Source of the DNA: CAVQMC01 sp963713505 | GTDB taxonomy: Bacteria; Bacteroidota; Ignavibacteria; Ignavibacteriales; Ignavibacteriaceae | Direction: 5' to 3' | DNA length: 64,000 bases | NCBI GenBank assembly: GCA_963713505.1 | Contig: CAVQMC010000004.1 | Location: forward strand, 310,001-374,000 | In this document: in pieces, positions 1-9,147 of the stretch | Position numbering within the stretch: position 1 is the stretch's first letter | How the letters are laid out: the number at the start of each line of letters is the position of its first letter | Notes under the pieces: model-generated | The model's database searches: none | What the model was told of the DNA's origin: nothing | What the model saw: only the letters and a program-made list of their open reading frames with translations | Program-made: the position numbers and the translations under genes

Positions 1-1422
1 AAGATCTAATTTTTGAGGTTGATTACCATGCAGCTTAATACAAAGAACTTGTTCTTTATTGAATCCCAGATTTTTGCTTTGTAAAAAATTTAATTGCCTC
101 CCGACTACAACAGTTCCGATTATCAAAATGATTGTTAATGAAAATTGAAAGATAACAAGCGGTTTACGGAAATTTTTATTGCTGGTACTTAGTCCTAACC
201 TTCCCTTTAAAACTTTAACAGGCTGAAATCTTGATAAAATTAATGCCGGGTAACTTCCTGATATAATTCCGGTGATTAAAGCTACGCTGCCGGCAAGAAG
301 TAAAATTCCAAAATCATTGTTGAACCCAAAAGTTAAATCTTTACCCGAGATTGAATTAAATAAAGGAAGCAGATCAAAAATTAAAAAAATTGAAATAAGT
401 AAAGCGGCAAAGGCATATATAATTGATTCAAGAAAGAACTGATAAATAATTTCTTTTCTTCTAGCTCCTACAACTTTACGCATTCCGACTTCTTTTGCGC
501 GGCTGCTCGCCCTTGCAGTTGCCAGATTTATAAAATTTATACATGCAAGTAATAATATAAGAAAAGCTATTATTGAAAAAATATAAACCTGCGTAATATC
601 GCCTGTTCCGCCAATGCCCCAGATATTTTGCGAATAAAGATGAATGTCGGTAATAGGCTGAAGAGAGATTGTTATTTTTGCATCTTTTTGATTCTGATCA
701 ATTGTATTTGCTATTTTTTTTGAGACTTCTTGGTAATCTGCATTTTTATTTATTAATACATATGTAGTATGGGCATAATTATTCCATCCTTCAATTGTAT
801 AACCGTAATCTTTTATTGCATTAAACGGAAGCAGAAAATTTATTTTTAAATGTGAATTATGCGGAATATTTTTAATTACCCCGGTTACTATATAATCCAA
901 ATGATTATTAATTCTTAATATCTTACCGAGCGGATTTTCGCTGCCGAAATATTTTTCGGCCGAATTTTGGGTTAAAACTATTGATGAAATGTTTGATAAT
1001 GCTGTATTGCTATTTCCTTTAATAAAAGAGATGGAAAACATTTTTAAAAATGCCGGGTCAGTAAAAACAAGATTATCTTCTGTAAATATTTTCTTACCGT
1101 ATTGAACAACAGAGCTTTTGACTGTTCTTAATCGTGCTGCCTCTTCAATTTCCGGATATTCATTTACTAAGGTTTGTGAAAGTGCCGGCGGGTTCATGCT
1201 AAACATTGGCACATCTCCAGCAGAATAATTTTCTTTATCTATTACCCTGTATAAACGATCTGCATTTGGGATAAATCGATCGTAGCTTAATTCGTCTTGA
1301 ACCCACATTAATATTAAAATTGTACAGGTCATTCCAACGGCTAATCCGAAAATATTTATAAAAGAGTAACCTTTATATTTTTTAAGATTGCGCAGAGCTA
1401 TTTTTAAATAATTTTTTAACAT
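1..1422 (-). CDS. MacB/FtsX-type ABC transporter permease P1, 3' end cut by window
   Basis: Membrane permease of an ABC exporter, last gene of a six-permease array. The frame is open from the ATG at 1422 down to base 1 (474 codons), so only the C-terminal part is missing. It starts with the family signature MLKNYLKIALRNLKKYKGYS, then TM1, a large periplasmic MacB core domain (about residues 45-275), and a first FtsX block with the helix turn EVGMRKVVGARR near residue 315. The siblings end in a second FtsX block with ANPIKSLRYE. A 66-bp gap separates it from P2, so it is probably co-transcribed. Substrate unknown. Confidence 0.9.
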   Translation of the reverse strand, partial: MLKNYLKIALRNLKKYKGYSFINIFGLAVGMTCTILILMWVQDELSYDRFIPNADRLYRVIDKENYSAGDVPMFSMNPPALSQTLVNEYPEIEEAARLRTVKSSVVQYGKKIFTEDNLVFTDPAFLKMFSISFIKGNSNTALSNISSIVLTQNSAEKYFGSENPLGKILRINNHLDYIVTGVIKNIPHNSHLKINFLLPFNAIKDYGYTIEGWNNYAHTTYVLINKNADYQEVSKKIANTIDQNQKDAKITISLQPITDIHLYSQNIWGIGGTGDITQVYIFSIIAFLILLLACINFINLATARASSRAKEVGMRKVVGARRKEIIYQFFLESIIYAFAALLISIFLIFDLLPLFNSISGKDLTFGFNNDFGILLLAGSVALITGIISGSYPALILSRFQPVKVLKGRLGLSTSNKNFRKPLVIFQFSLTIILIIGTVVVGRQLNFLQSKNLGFNKEQVLCIKLHGNQPQKLDL

Positions 1423-1488
1423 TATTAGAATTCCTTAAAATTAAATCTTGTTTAACTCATCTATTTTCCTTCTTCCATTTACCACCTT

Positions 1489-3906
1489 CTATTCATACCT
1501 CAAGGATTTTATAGGATTTGCAACAGCAGCTTTAATTGCCTGAAATGAAACTGTAAGCAATGCAATTGCCAATACAAGTAATCCGGCTGCTATAAAAATA
1601 TCAAATCCTATTTTTATCTTATATACAAAATCATCCAGCCATTTATTCATTATGTAGTAAGCAACCGGCCACGCAATAATATTTGCCAGTGCAACTAGAA
1701 TTAAAAATTCTTTTGACAGCATAGAAACGATATTTGTTACAGAAGCGCCCAATACTTTCCTGACACCAATTTCTTTTATGCGCTGCTCTGCGGTAAAAGT
1801 GGCTAATCCGAATAGTCCCATACAAGCAATAATAACTGCAAGCAAAGCAAAAATTGTAAATACTTTTTCGGCTTGAATTTCGGATCGGTATTCTTCTGCA
1901 AAATATTCATCAAAGAAAGAATATTCCATCGGCTTAAACTGACCAAACTTTTTCCATTCATCTGACAGATAATTTATTGTCCCCTTTACATCTTTAGTAG
2001 AAATTTTTACAGATAAAAAATTTGCTACGGGCTCATTTAATAAAACAAATCCTGCCGGTCGAATTTCATCTTTTAAGGATTGTAGATGAAAATCTTTAAC
2101 AACTCCTATTACATGAATCGTTGTTCTGCCGTTACCTTCACCCATATTGGTATAAAGCTTCGAATTTATTGGATCACTAATATTTAGTTTTTTTACGGCA
2201 GCTTCGTTTAATACAATTCCTAAACTATCGGTCACAATATTTCTATTAAAAAATCTACCTTCCTTCATTTTTATTTGATATGTTTTCAAGAAGTCATAAT
2301 CGACCGGAATTATAACTAAAGTTTGATTTTCTTGATCAACACCTTCTTTTCGAAAAATATTTGCTGTCAGCTGATGATCTGGTAATCCTTGGGAAAGAGA
2401 AGCTTCTATAATATTAGAATTTTCTCTAATAGTATTTGCAAATGAAAATTGCCGGGAACCGAGATCACCTACGTTTTTAATTACCAAAACCTGGCTTTTA
2501 TTAAAACCGAGATTTTTATTTTTTATGTACTGCATTTGATTATAAATAACAAATGTGCCGACAAAAAGAATTATAGAAGTTGCAAACTGAAATACCACAA
2601 GTCCTTTTCTAAGCATTTTGTTGCTGTTATTTCCGGATGCTTTTGACTTTAAAACCAAAGCAGGTTTAAAAGAAGAAAGTAGAAGTGCAGGGTACAAGCC
2701 GGATATGACTCCCAATAATAATATAAAAAATATCAATGCGGGAATTACAAAAATATTCCCGGTAAAATTAATAGACAGTTGTTTCCCGGTTAGTTCGTTA
2801 AATGAAGGCAATACAAATTCTACAATCATCAATGCAAGTAATACAGCTATAAATGAAAGAAGAATTGACTCGGTTAGAAATTGTTTTACAAGCTGAACTT
2901 TGTTGGATCCCAGTACTTTTCTAACTCCTATTTCGCTTGCTCTTTTAGTTGATTTTGCAGTGGAGAGATTTATGAAATTGATGCAGGCAATTAATAAAAT
3001 GAAAATTGCTATTGCAGAAAAAAGATAAACTGAATTTACATCTCCCGTTTCTTTAAACTCATTAAATACCTTTGAATAAAGATGAATTTTCGATAAGGGC
3101 ATAAATGCAAAAGATAAATCGTTGCCTTTATTTATAAAATCTTTATAGCTTAAACCGAATGCAGCTTTGACAATCGGTCCCAAATGTTTTTCAGTAACCG
3201 AATAAATTTTATCGTTTAATTGTTTTGCGGTTACACCTTTCCTTGTTAAAACAAAAGTATGAACAAATTGACCGAACCAGTTGGTTTCTTTGCTCGAAGG
3301 AAGGGTACTAAAAGATGCAAGAAAATCGAATTCAATTTGAGAATTATGCGGAACAGGCTTAACTAAACCTGTTATTAAAAAATCTTTACCATTGGAAAGA
3401 GTTATTCTTTTACCAATTGGATTTTCTGAACCGAAGAATTTTTTGGCAGCTTTTGTGGTAATAACTGCACTGTTAGGCTGCGTTAATGCTGTTTTAGGAT
3501 TTCCTGTAACAAAATTAATTGTAAAGATATCGAAAAATGATGAATCTGTATAAAAGAAATTTTCTTCCTTTATATAATCATCGCCTTTTTTTATATAGAT
3601 ATTTTCTTGTTTCAGAATCCTTGCAGTATTTAAAATTTCAGGGTATTCGGATTTAACAACATTAGCAAGAGGAACAGGGGAGTTAGCAAGATTAAAGCGG
3701 TTATCTCCTATTTTATAGTGAGAATTTATTCTGAAAATTCTATCGGCATTTTTGTTGAATGAATCGAAAGTAAGTTCATCCAGAACAAACAAACCGATTA
3801 AAATAAAACATGCTACACCTATTGCTAGGCCAGAAATGTTTATAAAAGAAAATATCTTATTTTTTTGAAGATTTCTTATTGTTGTTTTTAAATAATTCTT
3901 GAACAT
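1489..3906 (-). CDS. MacB/FtsX-type ABC transporter permease P2
   Basis: An 805-aa inner-membrane permease with the duplicated architecture of long FtsX/MacB proteins: N-terminal TM helix (residues ~18-42), periplasmic MacB core, first FtsX domain carrying SEIGVRKVLGSN near residue 330, second periplasmic domain, second FtsX domain carrying KEIGVRKVLGAS near residue 695, and the terminal ANPIKSLRYE. It must borrow an ATPase, presumably one of the two encoded upstream in the operon. A GGAG ribosome binding site precedes the ATG. The 23-bp gap to P3 supports one transcript. Intact frame. Confidence 0.93.
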   Translation of the reverse strand: MFKNYLKTTIRNLQKNKIFSFINISGLAIGVACFILIGLFVLDELTFDSFNKNADRIFRINSHYKIGDNRFNLANSPVPLANVVKSEYPEILNTARILKQENIYIKKGDDYIKEENFFYTDSSFFDIFTINFVTGNPKTALTQPNSAVITTKAAKKFFGSENPIGKRITLSNGKDFLITGLVKPVPHNSQIEFDFLASFSTLPSSKETNWFGQFVHTFVLTRKGVTAKQLNDKIYSVTEKHLGPIVKAAFGLSYKDFINKGNDLSFAFMPLSKIHLYSKVFNEFKETGDVNSVYLFSAIAIFILLIACINFINLSTAKSTKRASEIGVRKVLGSNKVQLVKQFLTESILLSFIAVLLALMIVEFVLPSFNELTGKQLSINFTGNIFVIPALIFFILLLGVISGLYPALLLSSFKPALVLKSKASGNNSNKMLRKGLVVFQFATSIILFVGTFVIYNQMQYIKNKNLGFNKSQVLVIKNVGDLGSRQFSFANTIRENSNIIEASLSQGLPDHQLTANIFRKEGVDQENQTLVIIPVDYDFLKTYQIKMKEGRFFNRNIVTDSLGIVLNEAAVKKLNISDPINSKLYTNMGEGNGRTTIHVIGVVKDFHLQSLKDEIRPAGFVLLNEPVANFLSVKISTKDVKGTINYLSDEWKKFGQFKPMEYSFFDEYFAEEYRSEIQAEKVFTIFALLAVIIACMGLFGLATFTAEQRIKEIGVRKVLGASVTNIVSMLSKEFLILVALANIIAWPVAYYIMNKWLDDFVYKIKIGFDIFIAAGLLVLAIALLTVSFQAIKAAVANPIKSLRYE

Positions 3907-3929
3907 AAAATCTCCAACTTTAAAAATTT

Positions 3930-6353
3930 TTATTCGTACCTTAAACTTTTAATCGGGTTCGCCATAGCAGCTCTAATTGCCTGGTAACTTACGGTTACAA
4001 CAGCGATAAATAATGCGCTTACTCCTGAAAGGACAAAAATCCATAAACTGATATTAATTCTATAAGCAAAATTTTCAAGCCAGCCGTTCATAAAGAAATA
4101 TGAAATTGGCCAAGCAATAATATTTGCAATCAACACCCATTTGGTAAATTCCTTGGTCAGCATAAATATAATTTCCGATACTGTTGCACCAAGAACTTTT
4201 CTAATGCCGATCTCTTTTGTCCTTTGTTCAGCCGTATAAGCTGCTAATCCTAATAAACCCAAACATGCAATGAAAATTGCAATAACGGAAAAGACCGAAA
4301 AAATTTGTCCGGTTCGTTGATCGGAAGCATAAAGTCTTGCGAAGTCGTCGTTGAAAAATGAGTACTCAAATGCCTGGTTGCCGGCATATTTATGCCAAAC
4401 ATTAGAAATGCTTTCAATAGTACTTTTTGTATTTTGCGGCGAGAATCTAACTGATACAAATTTACCGAAGTCCGCTGGTCTGAATAAGCCTAAAATTAAT
4501 GGTTCAATTTGTTGATGAAGAGATTCAAAATTAAAATTTTTAGCTATACCGATAATCCTGAATCTTTTTGATTCAATTGGTGATTGTCCAATTCTCACTA
4601 TATTCTTTCCAACGGGATTCTTTAATCCAAATGCTTTCACGGCTTCTTCGTTTAAAACTACAGCCATTGTATCGTTTGCAAAATCTTTTGAGAAAAATCT
4701 ACCTTCCTTCATTTTAATTTGATAAGTATTGACAAAGTCATAATCAGAGAATAATACTTTTATGTCATGTACTTCAACTGAATTTGCTCCTTCTAGTTTA
4801 TAAGCAGTATCGCCGAAGTTTTCCCCGGGTATTGTTGTAGAATTAGAAACATCTGATACACCGTTTATTTGCGAAACATCTCTCTTAAATGATTGTATAT
4901 CCTTTCCTATATCATCTGTCTTTTTTATAAGCAAAATTTGATTTCTGTTAAAACCAAGTTTTTTATTTTGTATGTAGCTTAATTGACTTTCGACTATGAA
5001 TGTACCGACTATAAGAATAATCGAAATGGAAAACTGCAGAATTACTAAGGTATTTCTTAACAAAGATTTGTTTGTTGAATTTTGAAGTTTACCCCTAAGA
5101 ACTTTAACAGGTATTACTGAAGAAAGAACAAAGGCTGGGTAACTTCCGGCTATAAATCCTACAAATAAAACAAACAATATTAACAGCGGAATTGAATAAA
5201 AATTATTGAATATATGCAGACTTAAATGTTTGTTGGCAATTAAATTAAATGTAGGTAGAAAAAGCTCCACAAGCAGCAGGGCAAACAACATTGCAATAGA
5301 ACTCATTAAAATTGTTTCAGTCAAAAATTGTCTTATCAATAATGCCTGATTTGAACCTAAAGTTTTTCTTATACCAACTTCTTTTGCACGGCTGGAAGAT
5401 TTTGCGGTTGATAAATTTGTAAAGTTTATGCATGCTATAAGAAGAATTGCAAAAGCAATAATTGAGAATATATAAATATAAATTATATCACTATTCGGTT
5501 CAATTTCATGATCCAGATGAGATTTAAGATGAATATCTGCTAACGGCTGAAGGACATACTTATATTTACTGCCTCCTTTTAGCAATTGATCGTAAGTTAC
5601 GCCGATAATTTTTTGAAGCTGAGGGCCGATATGGCTTTTTGATACGTCGTATATTTTTTTATCGAGATCTTTTAGATTAGTTCCTTTTCTTACAAGAATA
5701 TATGTATAATAATTATTGCTTAACCAGTTTAGATCTTTTTGAACACCATAAGATGTAAGTGAACCTAGAAAATCAGGATGAAAAGTGGAATTTGCTGGAA
5801 AATTTTTTACTACACCGGTAACTAAATAATCTCTTCTTTTATCCGCATTTAGAATTTTACCCATGGGATCTTCGCTGCCAAAATATTTTTTGGCAATTGA
5901 TTCGGTTATAACGACTGTGTTGGGCTGGGTTAAAGCTGTTTTGGGGTTTCCTTCAATAAATTTAACCGTGAAAATATCAAAGAAAGTTGAATCGACCCAA
6001 TAAAATTTTTCTTCGCTGAAAGCTTTATCTTTGTACCTCACAACCGGAAAACCGTAATTTCTTATACGTGTATAATTTAGTACTTCGGGAATTTCGCTCG
6101 TAAATGCCGGTCCACAAGGTGCGCATGATGGAGCGCTGTTAAGTTCATTGTTTGTGATTCTAGCTTCAAGCCTGACCCTGTATATCTGATCGTAGTTTTT
6201 ATTGTATTTATCGTAGCTAAGTTCATTCTGTATGTATAACAGAATAAGAATACAGCATGCAATTCCGACAGCAAGACCAAAAATATTTATAAAAGAGTAT
6301 CCTTTATTTTTCTTAAGATTACGAAATGCAATTTTTAAATAGTTTAATAACAT
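3930..6353 (-). CDS. MacB/FtsX-type ABC transporter permease P3
   Basis: An 807-aa paralogue of the neighbouring permeases with the same two-FtsX layout. KEVGIRKTLGSN lies in the first membrane block and KEIGIRKVLGAT in the second, and the protein ends ANPIKSLRYE. The cytoplasmic coupling segments are nearly identical across the array, while the periplasmic MacB core differs; here it has an unusual SAPSCAPCGPAF stretch at residues ~74-85 with two cysteines. The ATG follows a GAGGAGA ribosome binding site. Intact frame. Confidence 0.93.
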   Translation of the reverse strand: MLLNYLKIAFRNLKKNKGYSFINIFGLAVGIACCILILLYIQNELSYDKYNKNYDQIYRVRLEARITNNELNSAPSCAPCGPAFTSEIPEVLNYTRIRNYGFPVVRYKDKAFSEEKFYWVDSTFFDIFTVKFIEGNPKTALTQPNTVVITESIAKKYFGSEDPMGKILNADKRRDYLVTGVVKNFPANSTFHPDFLGSLTSYGVQKDLNWLSNNYYTYILVRKGTNLKDLDKKIYDVSKSHIGPQLQKIIGVTYDQLLKGGSKYKYVLQPLADIHLKSHLDHEIEPNSDIIYIYIFSIIAFAILLIACINFTNLSTAKSSSRAKEVGIRKTLGSNQALLIRQFLTETILMSSIAMLFALLLVELFLPTFNLIANKHLSLHIFNNFYSIPLLILFVLFVGFIAGSYPAFVLSSVIPVKVLRGKLQNSTNKSLLRNTLVILQFSISIILIVGTFIVESQLSYIQNKKLGFNRNQILLIKKTDDIGKDIQSFKRDVSQINGVSDVSNSTTIPGENFGDTAYKLEGANSVEVHDIKVLFSDYDFVNTYQIKMKEGRFFSKDFANDTMAVVLNEEAVKAFGLKNPVGKNIVRIGQSPIESKRFRIIGIAKNFNFESLHQQIEPLILGLFRPADFGKFVSVRFSPQNTKSTIESISNVWHKYAGNQAFEYSFFNDDFARLYASDQRTGQIFSVFSVIAIFIACLGLLGLAAYTAEQRTKEIGIRKVLGATVSEIIFMLTKEFTKWVLIANIIAWPISYFFMNGWLENFAYRINISLWIFVLSGVSALFIAVVTVSYQAIRAAMANPIKSLRYE

Positions 6354-6390
6354 AGTCTCCTCGTAATTCTAATATGAATAAAAGCTTCGG

Positions 6391-6663
6391 CTATATTTTT
6401 CTCTGTCTAAACAACACTTGAACAAATTTTGAATCTTCCTTTGGTTTGAATATTTGAATCAATTCCCATGAATCATCATATTGATCAATTAAGGTTTTTA
6501 AGCGGCTTATCTTTTGTTCAATTGTAAAAGTTTCTGTTTCAGGTTCCCACCGGAATGATTCAACACGGAAATTGTATTGTCTTTTTTTACCATTAATTTT
6601 TACTTCAATTTCTGCAATCTGTTGTTCCAAAAATTCAGGCAGTGGAATATTAACATCTTTCAT
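6391..6663 (-). CDS. unknown 90-aa protein inside the permease array
   Basis: I do not recognise this family. The product is a charged, soluble-looking protein with no signal peptide or membrane helix. It begins with a short helix (PEFLEQQIAEIEV), then alternating hydrophobic/charged stretches suggesting a small alpha/beta fold, and ends in a basic tail (VLFRQRKI). It has a good AGGTGAG ribosome binding site and sits 47 bp after P4 and 37 bp before P3 on the same strand, so it is very likely expressed with the exporter. A cytoplasmic partner of the transporter is possible but is inference only. Confidence 0.7.
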   Translation of the reverse strand: MKDVNIPLPEFLEQQIAEIEVKINGKKRQYNFRVESFRWEPETETFTIEQKISRLKTLIDQYDDSWELIQIFKPKEDSKFVQVLFRQRKI

Positions 6664-6710
6664 TTTCTCACCTTTAGATTATATTTAAAGTTCTTTAAGA
6701 AAATATTTTC

Positions 6711-9125
6711 TTATTCACTTCTCAATGCATGGACAGGATTGGCAACTGCTACTTTTATCGCTTGAACACTTACTGTTATTAATGCTATAAATAGTGCAAT
6801 AATAGCCGATAGAATAAATGTTCCGAGTCCAGGATCGATTCTATATGCAAAGTTCTGCAGCCAATTTTTCATAAAGTAATATGCAATAGGCCAAGCAATA
6901 ATATTTGCAAGAAGAACCCACTTGGTAAATTCTTTAGACAATAGTATTACAATTCCAGGTACGGAAGCTCCCAATACTTTTCTTATTCCTATTTCTTTTG
7001 TGCGTCTTTCAGCGGTGAATGCTGCTAATCCAAATAAACCTAAACATGCAATAAAAATTGCAAGCACTGAAAACACAGTAAATATTTCACCGGTTTTCTG
7101 TTCGGAATTGTAAAGCTTATTGAAGTCGTCGTCTAAAAAGAAATATTCAAATGGTTTATTCGGTACAAATTTTTTCCATTCCTGTTCAATAAAAGAAATT
7201 GCACCAGGAACATCAGTACCTTTTATTCTAACAGGGAGAAATGCAGTTTGACCTCTATTTAATAAAATTCCTAATGGTCTTATTTTTTGATGAAGAGATT
7301 CATAGTGAAAGTCTTTTAATACGCCTATGATTTTATACGGAACGTTTTCTTGAGGATTTCGACCGGGATATATAATTCTTTTACCAACCGGGTCTTTAAT
7401 TCCCATTAATTTAACGGCACTTTCATTTAAGACTACTGCAAGTGTATCAGTTGTATTTTCTCGTGAAAAATATCTGCCTTCGGCTATTTTTAACTTTAAA
7501 GTTTTTGCAAAATCATAATCCGTTCCCATAACAGCTAAAATATACTGCTGAGGACTTGGAGAGTCGGCGGGTTTAAAGACAGTTTGGCCAAAAATTCTTC
7601 CCGGTATGTTATCCGTATTAGTCGCACTGACAACATGTGTATTATTAAGTAATTCATTTTTAAAAGTTTCTGCTTGTCTTTCCAAAGCCCAAGCTCTTTG
7701 AATAACAAGAACATGTTCTCTGTCGAAACCCAGGTTCTTTTCCTGAACGTATTTAAGTTGACCGTAAACAACAAAAGTACCAATGAAAAGAATAATAGAA
7801 ATTGAAAACTGGAATACTACTAATCCGCTTCTTAACCATGAACCTCCGTTTTGATTAAGCTTTCCCTTTAATACAATAACCGGTTTAAAGGATGAAAGGA
7901 AGAATGCAGGATAACTTCCGGCAAATAATCCAATAACAATTACTGCAAACAAAAGAACCGGGATTACTAAAAAGCTGTTAAAGTAAGAAGTATGTAATTC
8001 CTTTCCTGCAAGCAAATTAAATGAAGGAAGAAATATTTCGACCAAAGCAATTGCAACTACAACGGCAATAAATGACATTAATATCGATTCTGCCAAAAAT
8101 TGTTTTATTAGCTGGGATTTATTTGAACCAAGTACTTTTCTAATTCCAACTTCCTTAGAACGTAATGCAGATCTTGCTGTTGAAAGATTCATAAAATTTA
8201 TACATGCAATAAGAAGTATAAATAAAGCAATAATTGAAAAGATATAAATGTATTTTATGTCGCTGTTCGGTTCCAGTTCGTAATCTAAATGAGAGTTCAG
8301 ATGAATGCTGGTTAAAGGCTGTATTTCGAATTCATATTTATTTCCCGATTTCTCCAGTTCTTCGTAAGAAGTTCCGAAAAGATCGCGCAGTTGAGGTCCC
8401 GCATATTTTTTTGCAAATGCAGGTAATTTTGCCTGTAATTCAGAGCCTGGAACTCCTTTTTTTAATACAATATATGTATGAAAATTATTGCTTATCCAAA
8501 AGGGAGTATCGCTTAATCCTAAACTGGCTATAGATGCAAATATGTCGTAATGAAAATGAGAATTTACTGGGCAATTTTTAATTACACCTTTAACTGTATA
8601 AGGAGTTCCGTCTTCAAAATTCATAATCTTATCCATAGGATCTTCATTGCCGAAATATTTTTTTGCAAGTTTTTCGGTAAGAACAATAGTGTGAGGCTGA
8701 GCCAAAGCAGTTTTGGGATCTCCCTGAATAAAAGGGATCGTAAATACATCAAATATAGTTGAATCTGCCCAGAAGAAATTTGATTCATTGAATACATTAT
8801 CTTTATACCTGATAAGCATTGTACGGTTCGGCATTAACCGGACATATTGAACTACCTCGGGATAATCCCTTACCAATGTTTGACCCAACGGAGGAGGGGA
8901 AACTGCAATATTAATATCATTGCCTGCTAATTTGCCCATTGTATGAATTCTGTATATTTGATCTGCTTTCTCATTGTATTTATCATAGCTTAATTCATCT
9001 TCGATATAAAGCAAAATCATCATGCATGCTGCAATACCAATTGCAAGACCGAAGATGTTTATGAAGGAATAAGCTTTAAACTTTAACAAATTCCTTAACG
9101 CTATTTTTAGATAATTTCTTATCAT
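6711..9125 (-). CDS. MacB/FtsX-type ABC transporter permease P4
   Basis: An 804-aa permease, paralogous to P1-P6. TM1 spans residues ~20-42, the periplasmic core ~45-285, first FtsX block with KEVGIRKVLGSN, second periplasmic domain ~440-670, second FtsX block with KEIGIRKVLGAS, C-terminus ANPVHALRSE instead of the usual ANPIKSLRYE. A GGGGAT ribosome binding site precedes the ATG. It lies between P5 (22-bp gap) and the unknown 90-aa gene. Intact frame. Confidence 0.93.
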   Translation of the reverse strand: MIRNYLKIALRNLLKFKAYSFINIFGLAIGIAACMMILLYIEDELSYDKYNEKADQIYRIHTMGKLAGNDINIAVSPPPLGQTLVRDYPEVVQYVRLMPNRTMLIRYKDNVFNESNFFWADSTIFDVFTIPFIQGDPKTALAQPHTIVLTEKLAKKYFGNEDPMDKIMNFEDGTPYTVKGVIKNCPVNSHFHYDIFASIASLGLSDTPFWISNNFHTYIVLKKGVPGSELQAKLPAFAKKYAGPQLRDLFGTSYEELEKSGNKYEFEIQPLTSIHLNSHLDYELEPNSDIKYIYIFSIIALFILLIACINFMNLSTARSALRSKEVGIRKVLGSNKSQLIKQFLAESILMSFIAVVVAIALVEIFLPSFNLLAGKELHTSYFNSFLVIPVLLFAVIVIGLFAGSYPAFFLSSFKPVIVLKGKLNQNGGSWLRSGLVVFQFSISIILFIGTFVVYGQLKYVQEKNLGFDREHVLVIQRAWALERQAETFKNELLNNTHVVSATNTDNIPGRIFGQTVFKPADSPSPQQYILAVMGTDYDFAKTLKLKIAEGRYFSRENTTDTLAVVLNESAVKLMGIKDPVGKRIIYPGRNPQENVPYKIIGVLKDFHYESLHQKIRPLGILLNRGQTAFLPVRIKGTDVPGAISFIEQEWKKFVPNKPFEYFFLDDDFNKLYNSEQKTGEIFTVFSVLAIFIACLGLFGLAAFTAERRTKEIGIRKVLGASVPGIVILLSKEFTKWVLLANIIAWPIAYYFMKNWLQNFAYRIDPGLGTFILSAIIALFIALITVSVQAIKVAVANPVHALRSE

Positions 9126-9147
9126 TTTATATATCCCCTAAGATTAA

